Below are positions 1-9,327 of a stretch of DNA of 64,000 nt, one piece after another (position 1 is the stretch's first letter; each line of letters opens with the position of its first letter). The notes under the pieces were generated by a model. It saw only the letters and a list, made by a program, of their open reading frames with translations. It did not search any database and was not told the DNA's origin. A program made the position numbers and the translations under genes. The DNA is from Clostridia bacterium (GTDB lineage: Bacteria; Bacillota; Clostridia; Oscillospirales; CAG-272). The DNA is taken from assembly GCA_017462485.1 (NCBI GenBank), contig JAFTRA010000008.1:52256-116255 (forward strand). The letters run 5' to 3'.

Positions 1-594
1 AGAATCAGTGAGATAAAAGCGGCGGGAATAGAGAACGTTATGGCGCTCAGGGGAGATATTCCAGATGGAGTCGATTACGCAAAGGACTATACTCACGCAG
101 TAGAGCTGGTCAGCGAGCTTCGTAAAAGCGGAGATTTTTGCATAGGCGCGGCTTGCTATCCCGAGGTGCATCCCGAAAGCAAAAACAGCGTCGAGGATAT
201 AAAATACCTGAAGGAAAAGGTTGATGCGGGCGTTGATTTTCTTACCACGCAGATGTTCTTCGATAATCCCCTGTTTTATAGCTTTATGTATAGAATAAGA
301 GAAGCGGGGATAACCGTGCCCGTTCTTCCGGGAATAATGCCCATAACCAACGCAAAGCAAATTGAGCGTGCGATAAAGCTCTCGGGTTCGTTTATTCCCA
401 CAAGATTCAGTCACCTCGTTGATAAATTCGGTAATAACCCCGACGCTATGAAGCAGGCGGGAATAGCGTACGCTACTGACCAGATTATAGACCTCTACGC
501 AAACGGAATAAAGAATATACACGTTTATACGATGAACAACCCCGAGGTTGCCGAGAAAATACTCGGGAATCTCTCGGATATAGTTGGAAAATGA
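1..594 (+). CDS. metF: Methylenetetrahydrofolate reductase, 3' part (5' end outside window)
   Basis: The enzyme reduces 5,10-methylene-THF to 5-methyl-THF, the methyl donor used by MetH two genes downstream. The frame is open from base 1, so the first codons lie before the window. The first residues contain the family motif NVMALRGDIP, followed by CIGAACYPEVHPES and the segment DFLTTQMFFDN, which are typical of the flavoprotein TIM barrel. About 198 residues are visible of a usual length near 290. The stop overlaps the start of the next gene by 4 bp (ATGA), which suggests translational coupling in a methionine operon. Identity is secure from the motifs; only the N-terminus is missing. Confidence 0.93.
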   Translation, partial: RISEIKAAGIENVMALRGDIPDGVDYAKDYTHAVELVSELRKSGDFCIGAACYPEVHPESKNSVEDIKYLKEKVDAGVDFLTTQMFFDNPLFYSFMYRIREAGITVPVLPGIMPITNAKQIERAIKLSGSFIPTRFSHLVDKFGNNPDAMKQAGIAYATDQIIDLYANGIKNIHVYTMNNPEVAEKILGNLSDIVGK

Positions 595-1196
595 TTAAGA
601 ATAGAAATATGTTTTTAGAGCTTTCACCATTACCCGTGTCAGATATAGAAGCACTTAGGTATGCAGGGGTGCGAGGTGAGACGGAAGAATACGAAAATCT
701 TCTTTCGCTTTGCAAGGCGGAGCTTTTACCAAATCTGCGAGGGCTTGTGACTTATAGAGTCGTAGATTTTTACGCAGACGGTGAATTTTGTGAAATAGGC
801 GGTATCCGTGTCAAATCAAGGAGTCTCTCGAAAGCCTTTTTCGGCTCAAAGAGCGCTATTATCTTCGTAGCTACGGTAGGTCTTACGGCTGATAGGCTTG
901 TAAAGAAGTACGAAGGAATATCGGTCTCTCGCGCTCATATGATAAATGCTCTTGCAACCGAGAGAATAGAGTCTCTTTGCGACTCGTTTGCCGATATGGC
1001 GCAGCGCGAGCTCTTTTCGGAATATGCGCTGACGAAACGCTTTAGCGCAGGGTACGGTGATTTACCTCTCGAATTTCAAAGGGATATATTTATGCTCCTA
1101 ACCCCCGAGAAGTATATAGGCGTGACTCTTAACGACAGCCTTTTGATGACTCCGACTAAATCCGTTAGCGCTCTTATCGGCATAAAGAACAAATGA
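591..1196 (+). CDS. Methionine synthase activation-domain protein (stand-alone)
   Basis: This 201-residue protein matches the C-terminal reactivation domain that in long MetH enzymes binds S-adenosylmethionine and remethylates oxidised cob(II)alamin. The end of the protein carries the family signature: RFSAGYGDLPLEFQ, then IGVTLNDSLLMTPTKSVSAL. The gene overlaps metF by 4 bp and lies 24 bp before metH, whose product lacks this domain. The inference is that this protein works in trans with the short MetH. Such split arrangements are known in Clostridia. The family call is firm; the in-trans role is inferred from context. Confidence 0.85.
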   Translation: MIKNRNMFLELSPLPVSDIEALRYAGVRGETEEYENLLSLCKAELLPNLRGLVTYRVVDFYADGEFCEIGGIRVKSRSLSKAFFGSKSAIIFVATVGLTADRLVKKYEGISVSRAHMINALATERIESLCDSFADMAQRELFSEYALTKRFSAGYGDLPLEFQRDIFMLLTPEKYIGVTLNDSLLMTPTKSVSALIGIKNK

Positions 1197-1220
1197 TTTT
1201 CTGCAAAAGGACAACTAAAG

Positions 1221-3608
1221 ATGACATTTAGTGAATTTTCAAAGCAAAATATAGTAATTCTTGACGGTGGTATGGGAACTCTTTTAGAGAAGCGCGGCAT
1301 TAAGCCCGGTGAGAAATCTGAGGAGTGGAATATATCGCACCCCGACGTTATTTATGAAATCCAGAAGTCATATTTCGATGCGGGCAGCAACGTAGTAAAC
1401 ACTAATACCTTTGGCGCAAATCTCTTTAAGTTTGAAAAAGCGGAGCTTGAAAAAATAATTTTATCTGCCGTAAGCTTGGCAAAGCGCGCAAGAGAGGATT
1501 CACAAAGCAAAAAGGAAAAATTCATAGCCCTCGATATCGGCCCTACGGGTAAGCTTATCAAGCCCTTTGGCGATATGGATTTTGAAAAAGCTTACGAAAT
1601 CTTTTCCGAAACCGTAAGAATTGGAGTAAAATATGGCGTTGACCTTATAACAGTCGAAACTATGAACGACTCTATGGAAACGAGAGCGGCTCTTCTAGCT
1701 GTTAAGGATAATTCGGACTTGCCCGTAATCGTAACTAATGCGTATGGCACGGACTCGAAGCTTCTTTCGGGAGCTTCACCCGAGACTATGGCGGCAATGC
1801 TTGAGGGAATGGGCGCTGATTTTATAGGCGCTAACTGCTCGCTCGGTCCCAAGGCACTCTTTCCCGTAATAGAATCTCTTCTCGAAAATTCATCGGTGCC
1901 TACGGTGTTTAAGCCGAACGCAGGACTTCCCGAAATAAAAAGTGGGGAGACCGTGTATAACGTTTCACCCGAAGAATTTGCCCGTGACGTTGTCGATATG
2001 GTAAGGCTTGGAGTAAGAGTCGTCGGCGGCTGCTGCGGAACGACTCCCGAGTATATAAAAGCGCTCTCGGACAAGCTTGAAGGACTTAACCCAAAGCCTG
2101 TTTCAAAGAAAAATAAAACCGTCGTGACCTCATTCTGCAAGGCTCTCAAGCTCGGTGGGAAAATGACTCTTATAGGAGAGTCTATAAATCCAACGGGCAA
2201 GAAACGTATGCGCCGCGCGGTAGAAGAGGGCGACGTTGACTTTATAGTAAGCACCGCAATCAGCGAAGAGGAGCTTGGAGCGGATGCACTTGATATAAAC
2301 GTAGGCGTTCCGGGAATCGACGAGACGGCGTTTATTGAAAAAGTTGTCTCTTCCGTTCAGTATTCGTCATCGCTTCCTCTTTGTATAGATACCTCAAGCG
2401 CTGAGGCTATGGAAGCCGCTCTTCGAATTTATAACGGTAAGGCTATCATAAATTCCGTGAACGGAAAGCCGTCATCAATGGAGAAAATTTTCCCACTTAT
2501 GAAAAAGTACGGCGGTGTAGCAATAGCGTTGACTCTTGACGAAAACGGAATTCCCGAAACCGCTGATGGCAGAATGGAAATTGCCAAAAAAATTCTTGCC
2601 GAAGCAGAAAGGTACGGTATTGACAAGAAGGATATCATTTTCGACCCCCTTGCTATGACTGTAAGCGCGGATAAAAACAGCGCCCTCGTAACCCTTGAAT
2701 GTATAAAGAGAATAAAAACCGAGCTTGGCTGCCATACCTCGCTCGGCGTATCAAATATATCGTTCGGACTTCCCAAAAGGGATATAGTGAATTCTGTATT
2801 CTTTGCTATGGCGTACCAGAACGGACTTTCAGCAGCGATAATGAATCCCGCTTCAGCGGAGATGATGAAGAGCTATTACGCTGCCTCGCTCTTGCTTGGA
2901 CTTGATGATAATTCGAAAAATTACGTTGCCGCGGCTGAAAATATGGAAATCGGAGGTATGTCCCTCTCGGTGAAAAAGGAAGAGTCTCTCTCGTCTCTCA
3001 CGCTGTCCGAAAGTATAATAAAAGGACTTTCCGAAAGAGCCACGGAGATAACTAGGGAATTGTTAAAAACCGTATCCGCTATGGATATAGTAAATTCCGA
3101 AATTATTCCGGCGCTCGATAAGGTTGGCAGAGGCTTTGAAGAGGGAAGCGTTTATCTTCCGGGGCTTCTTTTGTCTGCGGAAACGGCAAAATCGGCATTT
3201 TCGGAGATTAAGTCCTCCGTCTCGGGCTCGACCTCGAAGAACGGAGTCGAAATCGTCATAGCCACCGTTAAGGGCGACATACACGATATAGGAAAAAATA
3301 TAGTAAAGCTCCTTCTCGAAAACTACGGCTTTGAGGTTATTGACCTTGGCAAAGACGTCGCTCCCGAGACTATCGTCAGCGAAGCCGAAAAGCATAGTGC
3401 CGATATCGTCGGCTTAAGCGCGCTTATGACGACCACCGTTCCCGCTATGGAAGAAACGGTAAAGCTTTTGAAAGAGCGTCACCCGACCGTAAAGGTAATG
3501 GTAGGCGGAGCAGTTCTCAACGAAGAATACGCCCGCAAGATAGGCGCTGACGCTTACGCAAAGGACGCTATGTCCGCCGTTCGCTACGCCGAAGCTTTTA
3601 TTAAATAA
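1221..3608 (+). CDS. metH: Cobalamin-dependent methionine synthase, short form
   Basis: It transfers a methyl group from 5-methyl-THF through cobalamin to homocysteine. Domains run in the usual order: a homocysteine-binding barrel (residues 1-290) with zinc-ligand cysteines in GANCSLGP (about 206) and GGCCGTTP (about 271-272); a pterin-binding barrel from about 310 (IGESINPTGKKR); a helical cap and a B12-binding Rossmann domain with DIHDIG near 686, whose His is the lower cobalt ligand. At 795 residues it is about 430 shorter than the E. coli enzyme because the activation domain is absent; the preceding gene encodes that module. It is last in the operon and followed by a strong hairpin. Confidence 0.95.
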   Translation: MTFSEFSKQNIVILDGGMGTLLEKRGIKPGEKSEEWNISHPDVIYEIQKSYFDAGSNVVNTNTFGANLFKFEKAELEKIILSAVSLAKRAREDSQSKKEKFIALDIGPTGKLIKPFGDMDFEKAYEIFSETVRIGVKYGVDLITVETMNDSMETRAALLAVKDNSDLPVIVTNAYGTDSKLLSGASPETMAAMLEGMGADFIGANCSLGPKALFPVIESLLENSSVPTVFKPNAGLPEIKSGETVYNVSPEEFARDVVDMVRLGVRVVGGCCGTTPEYIKALSDKLEGLNPKPVSKKNKTVVTSFCKALKLGGKMTLIGESINPTGKKRMRRAVEEGDVDFIVSTAISEEELGADALDINVGVPGIDETAFIEKVVSSVQYSSSLPLCIDTSSAEAMEAALRIYNGKAIINSVNGKPSSMEKIFPLMKKYGGVAIALTLDENGIPETADGRMEIAKKILAEAERYGIDKKDIIFDPLAMTVSADKNSALVTLECIKRIKTELGCHTSLGVSNISFGLPKRDIVNSVFFAMAYQNGLSAAIMNPASAEMMKSYYAASLLLGLDDNSKNYVAAAENMEIGGMSLSVKKEESLSSLTLSESIIKGLSERATEITRELLKTVSAMDIVNSEIIPALDKVGRGFEEGSVYLPGLLLSAETAKSAFSEIKSSVSGSTSKNGVEIVIATVKGDIHDIGKNIVKLLLENYGFEVIDLGKDVAPETIVSEAEKHSADIVGLSALMTTTVPAMEETVKLLKERHPTVKVMVGGAVLNEEYARKIGADAYAKDAMSAVRYAEAFIK

Positions 3609-3621
3609 TATTCTGACGCAA

Positions 3622-3658
3622 AAAATCCGCTGTGGAGTGAGATTCCATAGCGGATTTT
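3622..3658. terminator. Bidirectional terminator between metH and the hydrolase gene
   Basis: Perfect 15-bp stem with one G-U pair (AAAATCCGCTGTGGA against TCCATAGCGGATTTT), loop of about 7 nt, T-rich on both flanks. It lies between two convergent genes and can serve both. Confidence 0.85.
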
Positions 3659-3703
3659 GATTTTTTTATGTATGTTGCAAGCTTGAAAACACGTTTTAAC
3701 GTT

Positions 3704-4483
3704 TTAAAATCCCATTTCCTCAAGCTCACGGCATAGCTTTTTATAGAAATCGTATATCTTTTCCTTTTGGGATTTCCGTGAAGCAAAGTCAACTATCTGT
3801 GCGTGGGAGACAGATATATCAAGACATTCCCCGCGGTAATTGCCGAATTTTGCCGATTCGCGAGATACGAGCCCGTCGTTATCGACGTTCTCAAAATGCT
3901 TATAAATCTTGTGAGGTAAAGCCATAAGGAAGCAGTCGCGCCCACGCTCAAGCGTGGTAGAATAGCTCTGGCAGTAAACCTTTTCGGAAAATCCTAGTGT
4001 TTCCTCGCTCTCGTCAACGCTCCTTAATTGGTCGCACGCTCTCATAGCGTCGGGGTGCTTATCACCGAGAATACGGTAAAAGGTGTTTATAAAGAACGCT
4101 ATTATCTTTTTTAGCCATAAAGGGAGCTTCCAGATAGACGAAGCAATAATCGAGCCCTTATGCGGTGTTGATAGTGTGGTTAGGGACGCAATTTTGTCCT
4201 CCATTCCAAGATGCGTAATGAGGTATTTTGAGTCAAGACCGCCCTTTGAATGCCCTATAAGGTTAACCTTTTCTGCGCCTGTCTCGTCTAGGACCTTGAG
4301 AACGTATTCCTTAAGCTGCTCGGCATTATTTTCAATACTTCCGAAGCCGTCGTGAGTTGAAACGTAAACGTTATGTCCCTCGTTATCGAGAACGTTTTCA
4401 ATTTTTCCAAAGGACTTAAATCTCTTCGTATGCCTTATCATAAGTCCGTGAACTAAAATTACGGGATATTTGCACGCCACCAT
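3704..4483 (-). CDS. Alpha/beta hydrolase, triacylglycerol lipase-like
   Basis: A 259-residue alpha/beta-hydrolase. The N-terminus has VILVHG, the oxyanion-side motif of lipases, and the nucleophile elbow GHSKGG puts the catalytic Ser at about residue 79. Later motifs DNDGLVS and SVSHAQI supply plausible Asp and His of the triad. No signal peptide is seen, so the enzyme is probably cytoplasmic; the substrate cannot be told. I chose the ATG at 4483, with AGGTGA just upstream, over an in-frame GTG two codons earlier. It is transcribed towards metH and separated from it by a terminator. The lipase-like fold is clear; the true ester substrate is unknown. Confidence 0.82.
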   Translation of the reverse strand: MVACKYPVILVHGLMIRHTKRFKSFGKIENVLDNEGHNVYVSTHDGFGSIENNAEQLKEYVLKVLDETGAEKVNLIGHSKGGLDSKYLITHLGMEDKIASLTTLSTPHKGSIIASSIWKLPLWLKKIIAFFINTFYRILGDKHPDAMRACDQLRSVDESEETLGFSEKVYCQSYSTTLERGRDCFLMALPHKIYKHFENVDNDGLVSRESAKFGNYRGECLDISVSHAQIVDFASRKSQKEKIYDFYKKLCRELEEMGF

Positions 4484-4575
4484 TGTCACCTGCCTTTTGT
4501 TTACGTAATAATTATAAACTCAAAGGTCAGGCAATGCAACGGTTTTAAAAAATATTTAACAATTTTTTCTAAAAA

Positions 4576-6033
4576 TCATAATAGAATGCAAATAAGCCCC
4601 GATGCGCCCTCGTTTATAATTTTTTCGAGTGTCTGACTCATTTTCTGACGTGATTCGTCGGGCATATGCAGAAGCTTTGCATTCATTCCGTCGCTGACCA
4701 GCTCGGAGAGTGACCTGCCGAACATTTTAGACGCAAGCAAGCACTTAGGGTCCTCTTCATATTCAGCGCTCATATGCTTGATTACCTCTTCGGATTGCTC
4801 CTCGGTTGAGAAGGTGGGGCAAACGTCAGCGCGTATTTTGGTTTTAATCATATGTATTGATTCCGCCTCTGCGCTCACCTTGATTCCGTAACCGCCGCTT
4901 TGCTTTATAAGCTCAGGCTCAGAGAGCGTAAGCTCGTCGGAGGTGGGCATTACTATGCCGTAGCCTTTTTCCTTAACGTCAAGGAGGGCGTTTTTGATTT
5001 TGTCGTACTCACTCTTTGCGCGTGACATTTCTATAACTGCAGCAAAGAGCGCCTTTTCGGAATCGTATTTTTCCCCCGTAAATTCGCTCATAGTGTTGTA
5101 GTAGTCGTCCTTTGATAGCATAACCTCGAATTCTCCAATACCCGAAGCCGCATCAAGCGAGACGTTCTTTAAGCTGTATTTTTCAAGAACGGTGTCGTCT
5201 ATATCCTTAAACTTTCGTACGCTGTCTGAAAAGTCTGATATTCTACCAAGCATATCCTTATTTATTTCGTGCTCGTCACCGAGAAGCGAGGTCCAGTCGG
5301 GAAGAGTGAACTTCATTTCCTTAATAGGAAATTCGCCTACCACAAGTCCGAGTATAGCCTCAATATCCCGAAGGTTCAGCTCTGTGCAGTTGACGAGCGC
5401 CACGGGAGCGTTAAATTTCTCTTCAAGCTCCTCTGCAATAGTGTGAGCTTCCTTTGTTTCGGGATTTTTCGAATTAAGAATGATAGCGAAAGGCTTTCCT
5501 GCTTCCCTAAGCTCCTTTGCGACTCTTTCCTCTGCGGGAGCATAGTTTTCTCTCGGTATATCGGTGAAGCTGCCGTCAGTCGTAACCAGCATAGCGATAG
5601 TGGAATGCTCCTTGGTAACCTTTTCAGTACCGATTTCCGCAGCCCTCTCAAACGGTATAGGCTCACTCGACCAAGGTGTAACGACCATTCGCCACTCGCC
5701 ATTCTCGGTAGCGCCGGCAGCTCCGTCAACCATATATCCAACGCAGTCTATAAGCCTTACGTTTATATCCGTACCGCCAAGATTAACCCTTACCGCCTCG
5801 GCAGGCACGAACTTGGGCTCGGTCGTGGTAATCGTCTTACCCGAGCCGCTTTGAGGAATCTCATCAGTAGCCCTCTGCCTTTCGTATTCGTCTTCAATGT
5901 TAGGTATAACCGCGCTTTCCATAAAGCGATGTATAAACGTGGATTTTCCCGTACGCACAGGTCCGACAACGCCTACGTAAATATCTCCGCCACATCTTTT
6001 TGCGATAGTTTCGTAAATTCCGTTTTCGCTCAT
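4576..6033 (-). CDS. spoIVA: Stage IV sporulation protein A (spore coat ATPase)
   Basis: SpoIVA polymerises on the forespore surface using ATP and forms the base layer on which the coat assembles. The 485 residues are close to the usual length of about 492. The Walker A motif GPVRTGKST is at residues 24-32, followed by the characteristic segment ATDEIPQSGSGKTITTTEPK; the protein ends in the short hydrophobic Cys-containing tail expected in this family. A good Shine-Dalgarno (AAGGAG) precedes the ATG. Its presence marks the organism as an endospore former, or a recent descendant of one. Expression in the mother cell under sigma-E is known for the family; I could not assign a convincing sigma-E promoter here. 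Confidence 0.96.
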   Translation of the reverse strand: MSENGIYETIAKRCGGDIYVGVVGPVRTGKSTFIHRFMESAVIPNIEDEYERQRATDEIPQSGSGKTITTTEPKFVPAEAVRVNLGGTDINVRLIDCVGYMVDGAAGATENGEWRMVVTPWSSEPIPFERAAEIGTEKVTKEHSTIAMLVTTDGSFTDIPRENYAPAEERVAKELREAGKPFAIILNSKNPETKEAHTIAEELEEKFNAPVALVNCTELNLRDIEAILGLVVGEFPIKEMKFTLPDWTSLLGDEHEINKDMLGRISDFSDSVRKFKDIDDTVLEKYSLKNVSLDAASGIGEFEVMLSKDDYYNTMSEFTGEKYDSEKALFAAVIEMSRAKSEYDKIKNALLDVKEKGYGIVMPTSDELTLSEPELIKQSGGYGIKVSAEAESIHMIKTKIRADVCPTFSTEEQSEEVIKHMSAEYEEDPKCLLASKMFGRSLSELVSDGMNAKLLHMPDESRQKMSQTLEKIINEGASGLICILL

Positions 6034-6133
6034 CTTTGTTCTCCTTCGTAAGATGCTTTTACCTCATCTTATGAGTGAGAAACGCGGAAAATTCCGATTT
6101 GGTGAAAAAACGGCAATATCCAAACAGATATAA

Positions 6134-6164
6134 AAAGCGGTCCGACTCGTAAAGGCAGACCGCT
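6134..6164 (-). terminator. Terminator of the glycoside hydrolase gene
   Basis: Stem AAGCGGTC/GACCGCTT, followed on the minus strand by TTTTTAT. It lies about 30 bp after the stop of the GH2 gene and upstream of spoIVA, so it separates the two units. Confidence 0.75.
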
Positions 6165-6194
6165 TAAGTTTTTTAGTCTATTAAATTTTATTAT

Positions 6195-7925
6195 TCAACG
6201 TTTCGTAACCCTTTTATGCTCGGAATAGAGAGCGTTGTTTGCGGCCCTCATTTTTTTCTCGTCTATCTTGACTACTTTTCTGTCATAGGTAATAAGTCCG
6301 TTCGTCTCGTCCTCAACGTCGGTAAGCTGGGTATAAACGGTTGCCGAAAGACCTGCTTTTATAAGTTCTGCCGTACCGTTTACGTAAAGGTCGTAAACCG
6401 CCTCTGTGAAGCTTTCCTTGTCACGATAGATAGAATATCCGTAATTCTTTTCACCGAAAAGATGACCGTCGATTCTCAGAGAGAATCCGCCGAATTCGCT
6501 TAAATAGAACGGTCTTCCGTTTGGCTTATTAATGCTAGGAGTTTTGAAATAGATATGCCTTGAATCGAGGTCGCTCTCCTTGCCGTAGAACCAGCCCGAA
6601 GTAGCGTCTATAAATCTTGAAGAATCAATCAAGCGAAGCTTTCTGTAAGCCTCGTCGGGTAAGAACTGTCCCCAACCCTCGTTGAAGATGGTGTATAGGC
6701 AAACCGATGGAGTATTGTAGAGAAGAGCCGCTGTCTTTTCCATCTCGGAAAGGAAGATATCGCGTGTCTCTTTGTCTCTGTGCCTGAGCGTGCCGTGAGC
6801 CTTCTTAAAGCCAACCGTTGGAAGCGCCGTGTCAAGAATGAATGAATACGACGAGTTATTGACCATATCCTGAAAAACTACCATACCAAGCTTGTCGCAA
6901 AGATGATAGAATACCATAGGCTCGATTTTTATATGCTTGCGCAGCATATTGAAGCCTAGTCGCTTTGCTGCGAGAATATCGTCCTCGTAGCCCTTTGGTG
7001 TTGCGGGAAGAAAAATTCCGTCGGGGAAGTATCCTTGGTCAAGAAGTCCCGAGAAGAAGTAAGGCTCTCCGTTTAAGCACATACGTTCCCTGCCGTCTAT
7101 TTCCTTTATCTCAAGAGTACGAAGCGCAAAATAGCTCTCTATTCTGTCACTCTCCGTCTCAAGCGCGAAGTCGTAAAGATAAGGGTCCTCGGGCGACCAG
7201 TTACGAGCGCCCGCTGGCTCAATTACTATAGAGTCCTCTGTGAACTCGTAAATCGAACCGTCGGATTTAAGCGTAAGCCTTTTCTTTTCAGCTTCGGTCT
7301 TAACTGTGATTTTTACTTTCTTCAAGTCGGGCTCGACCTTGATTGATAAAATCGGCTTTTCGGGCAGACTCTCAAGCCATACCGATTGCCAGATACCGCT
7401 GACGGGAGTGTACCACATACCCCCACGCTTGTCCTTTTGCTTTCCGTAGGTATATTTCTTTGAAAGCGTATCCCTTGCTATAACTGAAATTTCGTTTTCG
7501 CCATTAACTACAAGATTCGTAATATCAAATGAAAAGGGAATATAACCGCCTTTGTTTACCCCCGCCTTGCGACCGTTTATATAAACCTCGCACTCTTGGT
7601 CCACCGCTCCGAAATGGAGAAGCAGGCTGTTTTTTATAAAGTCTTCTGGCAAGGTGAAAAATCTTCTGTATAAAAGATAAGAATTCTTTGGTACTCGTCT
7701 TTCAATTCCCGAAAGATAGCTTTCCGGAGGGAAGGGAACGAGTATCTTTTCACCGTATTCTGCGGTAAGCTTTGGACTTTCCTTTATAGCGAAATCCCAA
7801 AGCCCGTTGAGAGAGAGGTAGGAGTCTCTTTTCATTTGAGGTCTCGGGTAAATATCCCAGGGCTTCTCTCTGTCCATCTCTTTTTCATACGGAGTCAGGA
7901 TAGTATCGTATATTCTGTTTTTCAT
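6195..7925 (-). CDS. Glycoside hydrolase family 2 (beta-galactosidase/glucuronidase type)
   Basis: The 576-residue protein has GH2 order: a jelly-roll sugar-binding domain (LNGLWDFAI near the start, then EVYINGRKAGVNKGGYIPF), an Ig-like middle domain and a TIM barrel. The acid/base Glu is in FNEGWG (about residue 416) and the nucleophile Glu in SEFGGF (about 477). No signal peptide, so it acts on sugars already taken up. Known specificities in the family include beta-galactoside, beta-glucuronide and beta-mannoside; I cannot choose between them from sequence alone. An upstream in-frame start is possible, but the ATG at 7925 has AGAGG at the right distance and begins the conserved region. It follows the CPBP protease gene by 28 bp. 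Confidence 0.88.
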   Translation of the reverse strand: MKNRIYDTILTPYEKEMDREKPWDIYPRPQMKRDSYLSLNGLWDFAIKESPKLTAEYGEKILVPFPPESYLSGIERRVPKNSYLLYRRFFTLPEDFIKNSLLLHFGAVDQECEVYINGRKAGVNKGGYIPFSFDITNLVVNGENEISVIARDTLSKKYTYGKQKDKRGGMWYTPVSGIWQSVWLESLPEKPILSIKVEPDLKKVKITVKTEAEKKRLTLKSDGSIYEFTEDSIVIEPAGARNWSPEDPYLYDFALETESDRIESYFALRTLEIKEIDGRERMCLNGEPYFFSGLLDQGYFPDGIFLPATPKGYEDDILAAKRLGFNMLRKHIKIEPMVFYHLCDKLGMVVFQDMVNNSSYSFILDTALPTVGFKKAHGTLRHRDKETRDIFLSEMEKTAALLYNTPSVCLYTIFNEGWGQFLPDEAYRKLRLIDSSRFIDATSGWFYGKESDLDSRHIYFKTPSINKPNGRPFYLSEFGGFSLRIDGHLFGEKNYGYSIYRDKESFTEAVYDLYVNGTAELIKAGLSATVYTQLTDVEDETNGLITYDRKVVKIDEKKMRAANNALYSEHKRVTKR

Positions 7926-7953
7926 AAAGCCTCTTTTAAAATCAAATTGTAAT

Positions 7954-9030
7954 TTAAGGGAAAATAATTCCCAAAGCCATAGAAACCAGCATAAGTGAAA
8001 TATAGAGTATAACGCCTGCATTGCCGAGGATAACCGCCGCGCGTCTTTCTTTTGGTATGAGCACCTCGCATCTGTCGGAAACGAAGAATTTTTTGCGCAG
8101 CTTGTAAAGGAAGATGAAGCCTGCTATAACGAGTCCCCACTGAACGAGCGAATAGCTGCCGAGAATCATAGTAAGTCTTGTGTATTCAGCCATATCGTAC
8201 TCTCCGCCCGCCGCCATTATCTCCATAATTTCGGTATATCTGTCCATATAATCAAGAAGAGGAAGAGGAAGCACCGAGCCGAAGAAATTCATCAGCATAT
8301 GAAGAAGAATAGGGTAGAGAATATTCGATGTCTTTGAATAAACGTAAGCGAGCAAAAGTCCGAGAAGAAAGGCGTAGAAGAGCTGATAAAGATTTCCGTG
8401 GAAGATTCCGAATGCTACGGCGGATACAAGTATCGCTATTCTGTCACCGTACATACCGAGCTTATCCATAAGCAGCTTTCTGAATATAAGCTCCTCAACA
8501 ATAGGGCCGATTATAACGGCAACGAGTATAATAAGCCATACGGGAGAGCTTTCTATAAGCTCGGAGGTCGTGTTGGTTATTTCGTGACCGACGAATACGC
8601 CTATCATCATATTAAGGTAATTACCGATAAGGCTGCCAACCGTCATAAGCGCCTCTCCGATAAGGAAGAAGACGAGAAAATCTGATGCGCGGAGCTTTTT
8701 TTTCGTTCTTACCGTATTCTTCATTCCCTTGACGATAAGGAAGAGAGTAGGGAAGGCTACGATATACATAACGAATACGTTCAACCCCCAAACGTACCAG
8801 ACGCTGCCGAGTATCGCATTAGCGCCCTCGCCCATAACCAGCGTGATAATAAGCTCGACTGCTATTGCCACGACGTTTGCGAGGAGCATATAAATAAAGG
8901 TTGCGAGGAAGAAGCGTGAAAATCTTCTCTTTGCGCGTCTTTCGTCATCTATCGTAAAGTCATTCCACCGCGGCGTAGCGTAATAGGTGCCGCCCGATGC
9001 GTCGTTTTGTTCAAAATCATTGTAATCCAT
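7954..9030 (-). CDS. CPBP family intramembrane metalloprotease
   Basis: A polytopic membrane protein of 358 residues with about eight hydrophobic segments. The CPBP/Abi motifs are present in order: EELIFRK (glutamates of the active site), FGIFHG (His) and HMLMNF (His/Asn). Members cleave within the membrane, as Rce1 does for prenylated proteins, or serve in bacteriocin immunity; the substrate here is unknown. The ATG at 9030 has AAGGAG six bases upstream and is preferred over one six codons earlier. It leads a two-gene unit with the glycoside hydrolase and has its own sigma-A promoter at 9134-9162. Confidence 0.88.
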   Translation of the reverse strand: MDYNDFEQNDASGGTYYATPRWNDFTIDDERRAKRRFSRFFLATFIYMLLANVVAIAVELIITLVMGEGANAILGSVWYVWGLNVFVMYIVAFPTLFLIVKGMKNTVRTKKKLRASDFLVFFLIGEALMTVGSLIGNYLNMMIGVFVGHEITNTTSELIESSPVWLIILVAVIIGPIVEELIFRKLLMDKLGMYGDRIAILVSAVAFGIFHGNLYQLFYAFLLGLLLAYVYSKTSNILYPILLHMLMNFFGSVLPLPLLDYMDRYTEIMEIMAAGGEYDMAEYTRLTMILGSYSLVQWGLVIAGFIFLYKLRKKFFVSDRCEVLIPKERRAAVILGNAGVILYISLMLVSMALGIIFP

Positions 9031-9133
9031 ATTTTTCTCCTTAGGCAAGAGGAAACAGTGTGGGCTCTCTGAGTACTCGAATTTTCAGTCCCCTTTGCGC
9101 TTATCACTCTTGCAAAGTTATTTAGGTCTCTAT

Positions 9134-9162
9134 ATTTTATCACGAGGCGTGGATAAAAACAA
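9134..9162 (-). promoter_or_regulatory. Sigma-A promoter of the CPBP-GH2 unit
   Basis: On the minus strand TTGTTT, a 17-bp spacer and TAAAAT, about 105 bp upstream of the ATG at 9030. It lies back to back with the promoter of the DUF1846 gene in a 297-bp divergent intergenic region that otherwise shows only AT-rich sequence. Confidence 0.65.
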
Positions 9163-9258
9163 TATATTTTCTGTTAAATTTTATATATTTATGAAAAAAC
9201 ACTAAAAGGCGCATAATATTTTCGTTAATAATTAGATTTTAAAGTTTCGGGTTTACGC

Positions 9259-9287
9259 TTGAAAATACGTGCCGTTTATGTTAAAAT
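9259..9287 (+). promoter_or_regulatory. Sigma-A promoter of the DUF1846-nuclease unit
   Basis: TTGAAA, exactly 17 bp, TAAAAT, about 40 bp before the ATG at 9328. Confidence 0.75.
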
Positions 9288-9327
9288 GATATTGTAGAAA
9301 TTTGTGCTTTATGCAGAGGATAAATAA

